Notes: generated by a model not told the origin, from the sequence alone. DNA of 64,000 bases from Kocuria rosea (GCF_023715525.1 NZ_JAMBOG010000008.1:62001-126000); one strand, 5' to 3'; positions 17,467 through 26,844 are shown, counted from the first letter of the stretch. Numbers and translations are program-made.

Positions 17467-18143
17467 GATCTTCCTCGATCTTTCGCCATGCGTTCGGCCC
17501 GTGGGACGGCCCGGGGACGGCGGTTCGGATGCGGGTCGGCTCGTCACTGGGGTGATCAGTACCGCCGGGGCTCTCCTCTCGGTGTGCCGATCAGCACGGG
17601 TGTGCGTCCTGCGGAGCGCCGCCTCGGCCGACCGGTACAACGCCGCGCTGCGAACCTGGAGCGATCGGCGTCGGCCATGTCCACCGCCCACGGCAGGAAC
17701 CGCAGAACAGTGGTGCCCGGCCGACACCTCCCAGCCGACGCTTTTACGATCGCTACGTCCAGGATGGTGGGTGGGGGCAGGGGGGACATGGGCGACCAAC
17801 GCCTATCTGGCGCCGGGCAACTGCCTATCTCGGGCCGGTGTGCTTTTTCCGGGGCTGCCCACATGCGGTGACTCCCGGGGCGGCTGTGGCAACCGGTGCG
17901 GAGTCCGTGGTGGGAACAGCGGCGGGGCGTGGGCACCGACCACCTCCTGCGGTCGCCGGGACGGTCGGCGCCCACATGCCCGAACGGCACACGCTCCGTC
18001 CCGGCGACCGCGATGAGCGGATGGGCACCCGGGAGGACACTTCTAGGCAGCGCTCGCCCATGTCCGCGCGTCGACCCAGGGGGCAAGCTGTGCGGACAGG
18101 TGTCGACTTCCCAGGCCCATGCCTCGTGTCCCAAGGAGAAGCC
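17467..18143. other. 677-bp intergenic region between the divergent Dap operon and hydrolase gene
   Basis: No convincing gene was found. It contains an imperfect palindrome GTGCCGATCAGCAC (12 of 14 symmetric) at 17584-17597, GTGTGC half-sites at 17582, 17601 and 17838, and a direct repeat GCCTATCT at 17801-17808 and 17823-17830 (22 bp apart, two helical turns). A minus-strand -10-like TACTGA lies within 17555-17562. It is the likely control region of the sbnA operon; specific boundaries are uncertain. Confidence 0.45.
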
Positions 18144-19142
18144 ATGCCGGAGCCCGGTGCCCTGAGCGGGGAACCCCGTTCCCCGGCGCGCAACACCCCT
18201 TCAGTCTCATCGTTCGCGAGGTGGCGACCCCGTGCGGTCGACTCCTCGGGAAGAGTGGTGCCGTGGCCGCCTTGTCCCGTCTCCGCAGCCCGAGCGGCCA
18301 TGAGCAGTTCCTCCCCCCGGTCGGGAGTGGTGGAGGCCAACGGCACCGTCTTCTTCGTCGAACGACGAGGACAGGGCCTCTCGCTGCTGCTCATCCACGG
18401 TGCCGGCCAGGATGCCGGGATGCTGGGAGCACTGGCCCAGGCACTCGCCATGGCAGGTTTCCAGGTTCTTGTCTACGACCGGCGGGGAACCGGCCATTCC
18501 GGGCGGGATGCCTGGCCGGGGGGCGGGGTGGACCAGCACGTGGAGGATGCCGCCGCCCTCATCCGGTTGTTCTCCTTCGCTCCGGCGGTGCTCGTGGGGG
18601 TGGACTCGGGCGGGATCATCGCCTTCAAGCTCGCCGAGCAGTACCCGGAGTGCGTCCTGCACGCAGTGGTGTGGGAGCCGCCCGTCGCCGGAGTGACGTC
18701 GAACGGACGCGAGGGCGCGGCGCAGCTGTTCCTGCCCGTGACCGCGCACCTCGCCGAGCACCCCCAGGACTACATCGGTGCGCAGGCGATCCTGCTCAGC
18801 GCCGCCACCGGTGCGCCCGTCAGCATCGACGACCCCGACTTCGCGCGGGTTCGGGTCAACGCCGAAGCGATGGTGCGGGACGAGCCCGCGATCGCGAGCA
18901 CGACGTTCACCGAGGGCCTGCGGTCGCGCCCGGTGACGGTGGCGACCGGTGACGAGCCGAGCGAGCTGGTGCGGTCCGGCGCCGCCGAGCTGGCGCGGCT
19001 CAGCGAGAAGCCGGTGCACCGGGTGGCCGGTCGTGGTGACGTCTACCTGACCGACCCGTGCGTCCTGGCCGATCTGGTCATCGACGTGCTGTCCGACGCA
19101 TGCGGCGCCGCGGTGCAGCAGGGAAGGCCGGCACCGGCGTGA
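18144..19142 (+). CDS. Alpha/beta hydrolase
   Basis: A serine-hydrolase-fold protein: LLLIHGAGQDAGM (oxyanion HG), VYDRRGTGHSGR, nucleophile elbow VGVDSGGIIAF, and a late His in EKPVHRVAGRGD. The ATG at 18144 is preceded by AAGGAGAAGCC, a strong ribosome binding site, giving 332 residues. The first 52 residues are Pro/Ser/Arg-rich and use fewer G/C-ending codons, so ATG 18300 (280 residues, the usual family N-terminus, no clear ribosome binding site) is a real alternative. It is divergent from the Dap operon and convergent with the LAL regulator. An editing, resistance or depolymerising role for the cluster product is speculative; the substrate is unknown. Confidence 0.7.
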   Translation: MPEPGALSGEPRSPARNTPSVSSFARWRPRAVDSSGRVVPWPPCPVSAARAAMSSSSPRSGVVEANGTVFFVERRGQGLSLLLIHGAGQDAGMLGALAQALAMAGFQVLVYDRRGTGHSGRDAWPGGGVDQHVEDAAALIRLFSFAPAVLVGVDSGGIIAFKLAEQYPECVLHAVVWEPPVAGVTSNGREGAAQLFLPVTAHLAEHPQDYIGAQAILLSAATGAPVSIDDPDFARVRVNAEAMVRDEPAIASTTFTEGLRSRPVTVATGDEPSELVRSGAAELARLSEKPVHRVAGRGDVYLTDPCVLADLVIDVLSDACGAAVQQGRPAPA

Positions 19143-19202
19143 CCGGCACGGTGGCCCCCGATCCCGGGGCGAGCAGCCTCCAGCGGTCACACCGTGAGAC
19201 GT

Positions 19203-21947
19203 TCAGCCCGGCCCATGCTGCGGATCCTGCCACGAGCGCGCGGCCCGGGCCGCTTCACGGCGCGTGCTGACGCCCAGCTTGTCGAGGACCGAGGAGACGT
19301 GGTGGTCGACGGTGCGGACCGAGAGCACGAGCTGCTCGGCGATCTGCGCGTTCGTCAGCCCCGCGCTGAGCAACTGGGCGACCTCGAGCTGACGGTCGGT
19401 CAGACCGGCAGGGTTCCCTCGTGTGCGGCGGGTAGGACCACGGGGGATGGTGCGCACTCCCAGATCGTGCAGACGGTGCTTGACATGCCTCGCGGCCGGC
19501 GCGGCGTCCAGCTCGATGAGCATGTCGAAGGCGCGCAGGGTGGCGTCCGGCTGCCCCGATTCGGCGAGCTCGAGCGCCTCCTCGTAGGGGTCACCGGCCC
19601 GCCGCCACGCCTCCGCAGCGCCCAGCCAGTTCCCGGCCACCCCCAGCTGCCACGGGCTGGGAGGGTCGTCCACCGGTGACTGCGAAGGGGGGACGTCCAC
19701 CCCAGCGCGCAGAGCATAGCGCCGGATCTCTGCGTCGATCGGTCCCGCGCCCGGCCGGGAGGCGTGCCGCGACCACCCGTCGACCACACGTTCCGCCTCG
19801 CTCGGCCGATCAGCCAGCCAGGCCCACTCCACCAGGGCGGGGCCCGCGAGCCCCAGCGCGGTGAGAGTGCCCTGGTCGAGGGCCCGTTGCCAGCAGGTGA
19901 GCAGCACTTCCCTGACGTCGTGGTCGCCCAGGCGTGCCCGGAGCCTGGCGTGACCGGACAGGGAGTAGAGGAGGAGCATGCCCGGGTCGGTGAAACGGTC
20001 GATGAGCCCGCCGAGCTCGTGCAGGGCCGCGCCCCAGTTCCCCTTCCGCTGCTGCAGGAGGGCGTGGTGGACTTCCAGGTTGTACGCGTCCGGCCAGAAC
20101 TCCCAGTCCCGGACGTATCCCAGCCCCTCGTCCAGGTGCTTCTCCAGCTCGTGGTAGCGCCCGTACCGGTACAGCTGTTCGGCGGTCTTGGCGTAGTTGC
20201 GGGCCAGCGGCTCCAGCGCCCCGGCGTCCCGGGCCGTGTCCATGCTGCGGTCCAGGGCGCGGAGCCGCTCCTCGAAGGTCAGCTCCGGGTCGCACTGTGC
20301 CAGGTAGATGAGGCACAGGGCGACCACGTCCTGGCGGCCGCGGATCTCGGCCTGCGCCCTCGCGTCGCGCAGCGTCTTCACGGCGTCCTCGTGGGAGCCC
20401 CCCAACGAAAGCAGCATCCCCAGGCACGCACGTGCCTCCGCCGCGGTGGCCGGGTCACGGCCCTCGGCGAGCTCGACGGCGCGGGAGGCACCGGCCCGGG
20501 CCTCGGGCAGGTTGCCGGCCAGGAACAGTTGCCGGCCGCGGCGGATCAGCGCCTTGGCCTCGCCGAGCTGGTCGCCCAGAGCGCGGAACAGCTCTACTGC
20601 TCTGCGGGAGTGCTCGACGGCCTGGCCGATGTGGTGGGCGCTGTAGAGCTCCCAGGCGTAGGCGTCGAGGACGGCAGCCAGCTGGGCGTCGGACAGCAGG
20701 ACCTCGTGCTGCAACGCCGCCTGGTAGAACTCCAGTGCCTGCCGGTGGGCGCCGGCCTTGGCGGACAGCTCTCCGGCACGGGGTGCGAACTCGACGACCG
20801 TCGCCGTGTCCCTGCAGCGGATGGCGTGGTGGACCAGCCGCGGCAGGTGCTCCTCACCCCGCCGTTTGAGCAGCTCGGTCACGTCGCGCTGGAGCTGCCG
20901 CCTCCGCAGCCCGCTGAACGAGGCCTCGGTCGCCATGCGCGCGATCTCGTGCCGGAAACGGACGCCTCCCTCCTCGACGAGGAGGATCCCCCGCTCCTCG
21001 GCTTCGGCAAGCGCTGCGAAGTCCTCACCCAGCAGCTGCTCGGCCAGCTCGAACTCGAGCATGCCGGGCCACACCGAGATCCGCTCCGTCGCGCGGCGGA
21101 CCGGCTCGGACAGCTGCTGGAGCCTGGCCGCCACGGCTGCCGAGAGCGTTTCGGGAACCGGCGCGTCGGCCGGCACGGCCAGGGCCTCGGTGACGTAGAA
21201 CGGGTTCCCCCCGGTCATCTCGTGCAGGTGTCGCGCCTCGTGAGCACGATGGCCGGCCAGGAGCCGGACCGCCTCGAGACTGAGCGGGCCCGGGCGCAGC
21301 CAGGTGGCCGGCGTCGTCGTGGGGGCTGCGAGGAGGCGCTGCATCGGGTGGTCCGGGCCCACCTCGTCGTCCCGGTAGGACGCGACGAGGAGCGTCCGCA
21401 GGTGCTCCAGCCGGCGCGCGAGGTAGGCCAGCACGTCCAGCGTGGCCTCGTCGGCCCACTGCACGTCCTCCACCAGCACGATCGTCGGTGCCCCTGTCTC
21501 TAGCAGGTTCGTGACCGCCGCCAGGACGTCGTGCAGGACACCCCGGTTGAAGGCGGCGAGGGCAGCAGCACTTGCGTCCTCGAAGGCCTCGCGCAGCGCC
21601 CCGAACGGATGGGCGGTGATGAGGTTGTCGCAACGGCCCCGGTGCACGCGGACACCGGCCGGGACGGCCTCCAGCATCGCGTCGAGGAGGCTGGTCTTGC
21701 CGATCCCGGCCTCCCCTGCGACGAGCGCGAATCCGCCCTGGCCGGCCCTCACGCGATCGACCAGTCCCGCGAGGACGGTCAGCTCGACGTCCCGTTCCAG
21801 CAGAACACGCTCCGGAGGGGTCCGCGGCTGCCAGCGGACGGACCCGCCGCCGCGGGAGTGTGCGCGCGCTAGGCCGCTCCCGTCGGCGGTGGACACCTGC
21901 GTCGACAGGTCGTCCAACAGATGCGGGCCGTGCCTGCCCGTGGTCAT
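19203..21947 (-). CDS. Large ATP-binding LuxR-family (LAL) transcriptional regulator
   Basis: A 914-residue LAL/MalT-type regulator. The N-terminal NTPase has Walker A GEAGIGKTS (about residues 73-81) and Walker B IVLVEDVQWADEATLDV. The middle 500 residues are helical, TPR-like repeats. The C-terminal LuxR helix-turn-helix is GLTDRQLEVAQLLSAGLTNA through RTVDHHVSSVLDKLG. LAL proteins commonly activate adjacent antibiotic clusters, so control of the Dap operon is inferred. It starts at ATG 21947 after GGGGGG. A perfect 18-bp inverted repeat lies about 200 bp upstream, at 22147-22164. Its own signal molecule is unknown. Confidence 0.88.
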   Translation of the reverse strand: MTTGRHGPHLLDDLSTQVSTADGSGLARAHSRGGGSVRWQPRTPPERVLLERDVELTVLAGLVDRVRAGQGGFALVAGEAGIGKTSLLDAMLEAVPAGVRVHRGRCDNLITAHPFGALREAFEDASAAALAAFNRGVLHDVLAAVTNLLETGAPTIVLVEDVQWADEATLDVLAYLARRLEHLRTLLVASYRDDEVGPDHPMQRLLAAPTTTPATWLRPGPLSLEAVRLLAGHRAHEARHLHEMTGGNPFYVTEALAVPADAPVPETLSAAVAARLQQLSEPVRRATERISVWPGMLEFELAEQLLGEDFAALAEAEERGILLVEEGGVRFRHEIARMATEASFSGLRRRQLQRDVTELLKRRGEEHLPRLVHHAIRCRDTATVVEFAPRAGELSAKAGAHRQALEFYQAALQHEVLLSDAQLAAVLDAYAWELYSAHHIGQAVEHSRRAVELFRALGDQLGEAKALIRRGRQLFLAGNLPEARAGASRAVELAEGRDPATAAEARACLGMLLSLGGSHEDAVKTLRDARAQAEIRGRQDVVALCLIYLAQCDPELTFEERLRALDRSMDTARDAGALEPLARNYAKTAEQLYRYGRYHELEKHLDEGLGYVRDWEFWPDAYNLEVHHALLQQRKGNWGAALHELGGLIDRFTDPGMLLLYSLSGHARLRARLGDHDVREVLLTCWQRALDQGTLTALGLAGPALVEWAWLADRPSEAERVVDGWSRHASRPGAGPIDAEIRRYALRAGVDVPPSQSPVDDPPSPWQLGVAGNWLGAAEAWRRAGDPYEEALELAESGQPDATLRAFDMLIELDAAPAARHVKHRLHDLGVRTIPRGPTRRTRGNPAGLTDRQLEVAQLLSAGLTNAQIAEQLVLSVRTVDHHVSSVLDKLGVSTRREAARAARSWQDPQHGPG

Positions 21948-22304
21948 GTGACCCCCCTATGCATCGAGAGGAGGCTGGGAGCATGGCGTGGCTCGACCAC
22001 GGCCTCCCAGACGGTCCCCTGGACGTGGCCCGACATCCCCGTCGCCGGACTCGTCATGTGCAAATCAGCGTAGCCCCGACCGGACGGCCCCAGGGCAGTT
22101 GGCGGGGTTGTTACCCCACGTCACCCCGACCATGACGAACACGAAACGTGTGCTCTAGCACACGGCCCTGGTCGAGCCCGGAACGCCGGCGGGCGGCCGG
22201 TGCATGCCGCAGACGGCCCGAGGGCCCCGGTCGGTGGGCCGGCTCGTGGAGCCGCACGGTGCAGCGGCGGTTCGCGATCGCGGTGAGCGTCTGCGCCGAG
22301 GTGC
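21948..22304. other. 357-bp region upstream of the LAL regulator
   Basis: No gene seen. It holds the 18-bp inverted repeat at 22147-22164 and should hold the LAL promoter on the minus strand. It is also the 3' side of the phosphopantetheinyl transferase gene. Confidence 0.4.
22147..22164. promoter_or_regulatory. Perfect 18-bp inverted repeat, candidate operator
   Basis: CGTGTGCT-CT-AGCACACG: perfect 8-base arms around 2 bases, with a CTAG-like centre. It lies upstream of the LAL gene and downstream of the PPTase gene. The GTGTGC half-site recurs in the sbnA upstream region. Operator for the LAL protein or a short terminator; undecided. Confidence 0.45.
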
Positions 22305-23021
22305 TCAGCCCGGGTCTGCCCGGGCGCGGACGGTCAGCGCCGCCCGCGCGTCCTCGCGGGCCGGGCCGGGGGCCGGCGGAAGGTCCAGGTCCAGGATCCG
22401 CCACCCGGCGACGGGCCGCCCCGGGGCGGGGCCTGCCCCGACCTCGTCGACGGAGGGGTCGCGGAACAATCCCGAGCCCAGGGCCTTGAGCAGGGACTCC
22501 TTGCGCGCCCACACCGTCGTCACGGCGGCCGGGCGATCCGCGGCGGGCAGGGCCCGCAGGGCGGCGATCTCGGCGGGATGGAGCACGGTGAGCACCTGCT
22601 CGGCGGCGACCGGGTCCTGGACGTGCTCGACGTCCACCCCCACCTCGCGCTCGGCGGTGGCCACGAGCACCAGGCCGCCGCTGTGCGAGAGGGAGAAGCA
22701 CAGGGCGTGGTCCTCGAGCCGCGGTTTGGGCCGGGGCCCCCGGGCGGGGACGGGCGGACCCAGGCGCAGTGAGCCCGGGTCCGTGCCGGTGCGGGAGGCG
22801 AGCACGTGGCGCAGCACGCAGTGGGCGGCCACGAACCGCCGCCGGTCGGACGCGTAGCGGAACGCCGCGGCCCGGGCCCGCTCGCCGTCGTCCAGGCAGT
22901 CCCGGACCGACTCCGCCCAGCCGGTCAGCGGGTCCACGCGGGCGAGCGCCACCCGCACGTCCGCGGGGGCGCCCGGCACCGGCAGCTCGACCAGGCCGGG
23001 CACGGCCGGCGGGACGCTCAC
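22305..23021 (-). CDS. Sfp-type 4'-phosphopantetheinyl transferase
   Basis: A 238-residue enzyme that transfers phosphopantetheine from CoA to the serine of carrier domains, converting apo to holo form. Motifs: SLSHSGGLVLVATAEREVGVD (cut here into SLSHSGG and EVGVDVEHV; the Asp and Glu bind Mg) and WARKESLLKALGSGL (the WxxKExxxK family signature). Starts at GTG 23021. It is 34 bases after the thioesterase stop, on the same strand. It is the only PPTase visible and would be needed for the four carrier domains of the Dap operon (three in the membrane protein, one in the A-T protein). Confidence 0.9.
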   Translation of the reverse strand: MSVPPAVPGLVELPVPGAPADVRVALARVDPLTGWAESVRDCLDDGERARAAAFRYASDRRRFVAAHCVLRHVLASRTGTDPGSLRLGPPVPARGPRPKPRLEDHALCFSLSHSGGLVLVATAEREVGVDVEHVQDPVAAEQVLTVLHPAEIAALRALPAADRPAAVTTVWARKESLLKALGSGLFRDPSVDEVGAGPAPGRPVAGWRILDLDLPPAPGPAREDARAALTVRARADPG

Positions 23022-23055
23022 GCCCCCGCCGTCTCAGCGGAGCGGGCGGCGGGGC

Positions 23056-23898
23056 TCATCCGCGCCCCCCGGGCACGACGCCGAAGAGCGTGCGCTCGAG
23101 CAGCTCGAGCAGCTCGGGCCCGTGCCCGAGCAGGGCGTGGTGGCCGCCCGGCAGGGCGGGGGTCAGCACGGGCCCCGTGCTCAGCCTGCGCCAGCCCTCC
23201 ATCGAGGCCGGCGGGGCCGCCTCGTCCCCGGCGGCGGCCAGCAGCAGCAGCGGCGTGGCCACCGGCCCCGGCAGGTGCTCGTGGCCCAGGGTCAGGGCGA
23301 GGTCGGCCCGCAGGATCCGCAGCTGCATGGACAGGAAGCCGGGGTCCTCCAGCACCACCGGCGGGGTGCCGCCCAGGTCGCGCAGCCACGCGGTGAGGGC
23401 CTCGTCGGAGCGCAGCACCTTGCGGATCCCGGCATCGTCCCGGGCGCCCGGCGCGGACCGCGCGGACAGGCACAGCAGGCCGGTGCGCCCGGGTAGGCGC
23501 CGCTCGAGCGCGGCCGTGAGCTCCGCCGCGACCACGGCGCCCATGCTGTGGCCCAGCACGGCGGTGGGCAGCTCGTCGGCGGCCAGCACGGCCTCCACGG
23601 CGGGCAGCGCCTCCGCGAGGACCTCCTCGACCGAACGCGCCGGCTTCTCGCGCAGCCGGGACTCCCGTCCGGGGTACCGGACCGCGAGCAGCTCGACTCC
23701 GGGCCGGTGCAGGAAGCGGAAGAACCCGGCCCCGGAGCCGGCCGGGGGCAGGCACACCAGCCGCCAGCGGGCCGGGGCCCCGCCGGCCGGGGGAGCACCG
23801 GGGCGGCGGCCGAGGTCCACGAGGACACGGTCGCCGGCGCCGCGGGGTCGGGCGGGCCGGTGGACCGTCGCGGGGGAGCGGTCGGGAGTGGCGGTCAT
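23056..23898 (-). CDS. Type II thioesterase (GrsT/RifR-like)
   Basis: A 280-residue alpha/beta hydrolase with the type II thioesterase pattern: LVCLPPAGSGAGFFRFLH, AVRYPGRESRLREKP, nucleophile elbow LGHSMGAVVAAEL, lid region with LRADLALT, and catalytic His in PGGHHALLG. These enzymes unload mis-primed or misacylated carrier proteins of NRPS and PKS systems. The first 40 residues are a low-complexity extension. The PPTase gene follows 34 bases later, so the two form a carrier-maintenance pair probably serving the Dap assembly line, though separated from it by the LAL and hydrolase genes. Confidence 0.87.
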   Translation of the reverse strand: MTATPDRSPATVHRPARPRGAGDRVLVDLGRRPGAPPAGGAPARWRLVCLPPAGSGAGFFRFLHRPGVELLAVRYPGRESRLREKPARSVEEVLAEALPAVEAVLAADELPTAVLGHSMGAVVAAELTAALERRLPGRTGLLCLSARSAPGARDDAGIRKVLRSDEALTAWLRDLGGTPPVVLEDPGFLSMQLRILRADLALTLGHEHLPGPVATPLLLLAAAGDEAAPPASMEGWRRLSTGPVLTPALPGGHHALLGHGPELLELLERTLFGVVPGGRG

Positions 23899-24233
23899 TG
23901 TCGTCCTCGTGCTGGTCGTGCGTGGCCTCCTCCCGGCGCGGAGGACCCGTCCCCGCGGTCGCGGGCCGGTCCGGCCTCGCGGGAGGGGCGTCGGCGCAGG
24001 GGCTCGAGGGCCATCGTCTCACCTGCGACCCGCACGACGCCCGCACCGTCGGGCATCCGGTGCGCCCGCCGCGCCGGCACGGCGGCAGCGGGACGCCGCA
24101 CCTCGCCGGGGCGACGGACCCCGGCGTCCCCGGCCGCCGTCCCGGGGCAGCACGAGGGCCGGTCACCGTGGTCGGTGACCGGCCCTCGCAGCGCGGCGGG
24201 AAGCACCGGAGCAGTGCGCTCCGGGCGCCCTGC
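23899..24233. other. 335-bp intergenic region
   Basis: Apart from the hairpin at 24153-24188 nothing distinctive is seen. It should carry the thioesterase promoter on the minus strand; the thioesterase ATG is preceded by GAGGACGACA. Confidence 0.4.
24153..24188 (-). terminator. Terminator after the carboxylase alpha-subunit gene
   Basis: A perfect 15-bp stem (24153-24167 with 24174-24188), 6-base loop, 46 bases beyond the stop codon on the minus strand. Confidence 0.75.
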
Positions 24234-26027
24234 TCAGGAGATGGTGGCCAGGACCGTGCCGGCGGAGACGGTGTCGCCGGGGCTGACGTCGAGCCCGGAG
24301 ACGGTGCCGGCCTTGTGCGCGGTCAGGGGCTGCTCCATCTTCATGGCCTCGAGCACCAGCACGAGGTCACCCTCGGCGACCTCGTCGCCGTTGTCGACGG
24401 CGATCTTCACGATGGTGCCCTGCATCGGGGAGGTCAGCCCGTCGCCGCCGGCCCCGGCCGCGGAGCCGCCGCGCGAGGAGCGGCTCTTGCGCGGCTTGGC
24501 CGCGGTGCCGTTGGGCTTGGCCGTGCCCGGCAGGGCCGGCAGGACGACCTCGAGGCGCTTGCCGGCGACCTCCACCACGATGGCCTGGCGCACCTCGGCC
24601 TCGGGGGCGGCCTGCGGGGTGGCGTCGAAGGGCGGGACCGTGTTGTGGAACTCCGTCTCGATCCAGCGGGTGTGCACCGTGAACGGCGAGCCGTCCTCGG
24701 GGGCGAACGCGGGGTCGGCGACCACGGCGCGGTGGAACGGCACGACCGTGGGCATGCCCTCGATCCGCAGCTCCTCCAGCGCCCGGCGGGAGCGCTCGAG
24801 CGCCTGTTGGCGGGTCGCCCCGGTGACGACGAGCTTCGCGAGCATGGAGTCGAAGTTCCCGCCCACGGTCTCCCCGGCCTCGACGCCGGAGTCCACGCGC
24901 ACGCCGGGCCCGGAGGGCAGGGAGAACGCCGAGATGGTGCCGGGGGAGGGCATGAAGTTCCGGCCCGGGTCCTCCCCGTTGATCCGGAACTCCAGCGAGT
25001 GCCCGCGCACCTCGGGGTCCTCGTAGCCGAGGGCCTCGCCGCGGGCCAGCCGGAACTGCTCGCGGACCAGGTCGATGCCCGTGACCTCCTCGGAGACCGG
25101 GTGCTCGACCTGCAGGCGGGTGTTGACCTCGAGGAAGGAGATGGTGCCGTCGCGGCCCACCAGGAACTCGCACGTGCCCGCGCCCTGGTAGCCGGCCTCC
25201 CGCAGGATCGCCTTGGAGGACTCGTAGAGCCGCCGGTTCTGCTCCTCGCTGAGGAAGGGGGCGGGAGCCTCCTCCACGAGCTTCTGGTTGCGCCGCTGCA
25301 GGGAGCAGTCGCGGGTGGAGACGACGACCACGTTGCCGTGCGCGTCGGCCAGGCACTGGGTCTCCACGTGCCGGGGGGCGTCGAGGAAGCGCTCCACGAA
25401 GCACTCCCCGCGGCCGAACGCGGCCGTGGCCTCGCGCACCGCGGACTCGTAGAGCTCGGGGATGGCCTCGCGCTCGCGGACCACCTTGATGCCGCGCCCG
25501 CCGCCGCCGAACGCGGCCTTGATCGCGATGGGCAGCCCGTGCTCGTCGACGAAGGCGAGCACCTCGTCGGCGGAGGTGACGGGGTCCGTGGTGCCGGGCA
25601 CCTGCGGGGCGTTCACCTTCTCGGCGATGTGCCGGGCGGCGACCTTGTCGCCGAGCTTGGCGATCGCGGCCGGCGGCGGGCCGATCCAGGTCAGGCCGGC
25701 CTCGAGAACGGCCAGGGCGAACTCGGCGTTCTCCGACAGGAAGCCGTAGCCCGGGTGCACGGCGTCGGCGCCGGAGCGGGTGGCCACGTCGAGGATCTTG
25801 TCGATCACAAGGTAGGACTCTGCGGCGGTGTTGCCGCCGAGCGCGTACGCCTCGTCGGCCATCCGGGCGTGCAGGGCGTCCCGGTCGGGGTCGGCGTACA
25901 CGGCCACCGAGGCGATGCCCTCGTCCCGCGCGGCGCGGATCACGCGCACGGCGATCTCGCCGCGGTTGGCGACGAGCACCTTGGTGATGGGGCGGATGGC
26001 GCCGTCCGCGGGCTTGTTAGGGGTCAC
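24234..26027 (-). CDS. accA: Acyl-CoA carboxylase alpha subunit (biotin carboxylase + biotin carrier)
   Basis: A 597-residue subunit that carboxylates its own biotin with ATP and bicarbonate and delivers it to the beta subunit (33449-35032), making malonyl-CoA or methylmalonyl-CoA. The biotin carboxylase part runs from [20 protein letters not shown] through [11 protein letters not shown], the glycine-rich ATP loop [13 protein letters not shown] and [18 protein letters not shown] basic linker near residue 490-515 leads to the BCCP domain with EAMKMEQ (biotinyl Lys563). This is the AccA3-type fusion of actinobacteria. A palindrome centred about 105 bp upstream is shared with the beta-subunit gene. 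The acyl chain preference cannot be read here. Confidence 0.93.
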   Translation of the reverse strand: MTPNKPADGAIRPITKVLVANRGEIAVRVIRAARDEGIASVAVYADPDRDALHARMADEAYALGGNTAAESYLVIDKILDVATRSGADAVHPGYGFLSENAEFALAVLEAGLTWIGPPPAAIAKLGDKVAARHIAEKVNAPQVPGTTDPVTSADEVLAFVDEHGLPIAIKAAFGGGGRGIKVVREREAIPELYESAVREATAAFGRGECFVERFLDAPRHVETQCLADAHGNVVVVSTRDCSLQRRNQKLVEEAPAPFLSEEQNRRLYESSKAILREAGYQGAGTCEFLVGRDGTISFLEVNTRLQVEHPVSEEVTGIDLVREQFRLARGEALGYEDPEVRGHSLEFRINGEDPGRNFMPSPGTISAFSLPSGPGVRVDSGVEAGETVGGNFDSMLAKLVVTGATRQQALERSRRALEELRIEGMPTVVPFHRAVVADPAFAPEDGSPFTVHTRWIETEFHNTVPPFDATPQAAPEAEVRQAIVVEVAGKRLEVVLPALPGTAKPNGTAAKPRKSRSSRGGSAAGAGGDGLTSPMQGTIVKIAVDNGDEVAEGDLVLVLEAMKMEQPLTAHKAGTVSGLDVSPGDTVSAGTVLATIS

Positions 26028-26124
26028 GTCTCACTCCTTGTCGAATCCTCGGATGCACTGTATTCCCCGGCGCAGCGGATCGCCCAACCACGGGTGGGGC
26101 CACCGGAAATGCGGTGCCGTTTCT

Positions 26125-26139
26125 GTAGGAGTCCTACAA
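26125..26139. promoter_or_regulatory. 15-bp palindrome upstream of the carboxylase alpha gene
   Basis: TGTAGGA-G-TCCTACA is a perfect 7+1+7 palindrome in the maf-accA gap, centred about 105 bases before the accA ATG. A near-identical site lies about 110 bases before the beta-subunit gene (35134-35150). A minus-strand -10-like TACAGT lies at 26057-26062. Candidate binding site of a fatty-acid or biotin regulator. Confidence 0.55.
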
Positions 26140-26154
26140 AGAGGGGCGGGCGGC

Positions 26155-26790
26155 TCAGCCGCGGGGCGCCCACAGCTGGGGCACGGACACCCCGGCCCGG
26201 CCGGCCAGCGTGCGCAGGGTGCTCAGGCTCAGCCCGACGACGGCGTGCACGTCCCCCTCGACGCGCTCGACGAACGAGGCGCCCAGGGAGTCGATGGTGA
26301 AGGACCCGGCGACCTGCAGGGGCTCGCCGGTGGCGACGTAGGCCGCGACCTCGTCGTCGGACATCCGCGCGAAGAACACCTCGGCGCTCGCGGGGGCGCC
26401 GCCCGCGAAGCCGGTGCCCCCGGCGGCGGGGTCGCGGGTGTCCACGAGCCAGTGGCCGGTGTGCAGCACGCCGGAGCGCCCGCGCATGGCCGTGATCCGG
26501 GCGGTGGCCGTGCGCGCGTCGAGCGGCTTGCCGTGGACCTCGCCGTCGAAGGCGAAGACCGAGTCGCAGCCGAGCACCAGGGCCCCTGCCGCCTCGGGCA
26601 GCGCGGCGACCGCCTCGGCCTTCGCTCGCGCCAGGACCATCGCCGTCTCCTCGGCGTCCGTGACGCCCCGGGCGCGCACGACGGCGTCCTCGTCCACGTC
26701 GGAGACCAGCCGGTCGTGGCCGATCCCGGCGTCGGTCAGCAGCTTGGTGCGGGCGGGGGAGCGGGAGGCGAGGACGAGGCGGGGAGTCAC
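26155..26790 (-). CDS. maf: Maf-like nucleotide pyrophosphatase
   Basis: A 211-residue Maf/HAM1-superfamily protein that hydrolyses non-canonical nucleoside triphosphates and is linked to septum control in some bacteria. Motifs: LVLASRSPARTKLLTDAG at the N-terminus, VLARAKAEAV, LGCDSVFAFDGEVHGKP, and VAGSFTIDSLGASFVERVEGD near the end. GTG 26790 was chosen because TATCCT is 6 bases upstream (leaderless). It is 127 bases before accA on the same strand, with the TGTAGGA palindrome in between, so accA probably has its own promoter. Confidence 0.9.
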   Translation of the reverse strand: MTPRLVLASRSPARTKLLTDAGIGHDRLVSDVDEDAVVRARGVTDAEETAMVLARAKAEAVAALPEAAGALVLGCDSVFAFDGEVHGKPLDARTATARITAMRGRSGVLHTGHWLVDTRDPAAGGTGFAGGAPASAEVFFARMSDDEVAAYVATGEPLQVAGSFTIDSLGASFVERVEGDVHAVVGLSLSTLRTLAGRAGVSVPQLWAPRG

Positions 26791-26796
26791 GGTCCC

Positions 26797-26802
26797 AGGA
26801 TA
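26797..26802 (-). promoter_or_regulatory. -10 of leaderless promoter, maf
   Basis: On the minus strand TATCCT, then GGGACC (6 bases), then GTG 26790. Directly abutted by the hairpin at 26805-26844. Confidence 0.5.
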
Positions 26803-26804
26803 CG

Positions 26805-26844
26805 CGGGCCCCGGCCGCCGCCGAGAGGCGGTGGCCGGGGCCCG
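26805..26844 (-). terminator. Terminator after the aldehyde dehydrogenase gene
   Basis: An 18-bp stem (26805-26822 with 26827-26844) with one G-T pair and a GAGA loop. It occupies the place where the maf -35 would lie. Confidence 0.7.
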
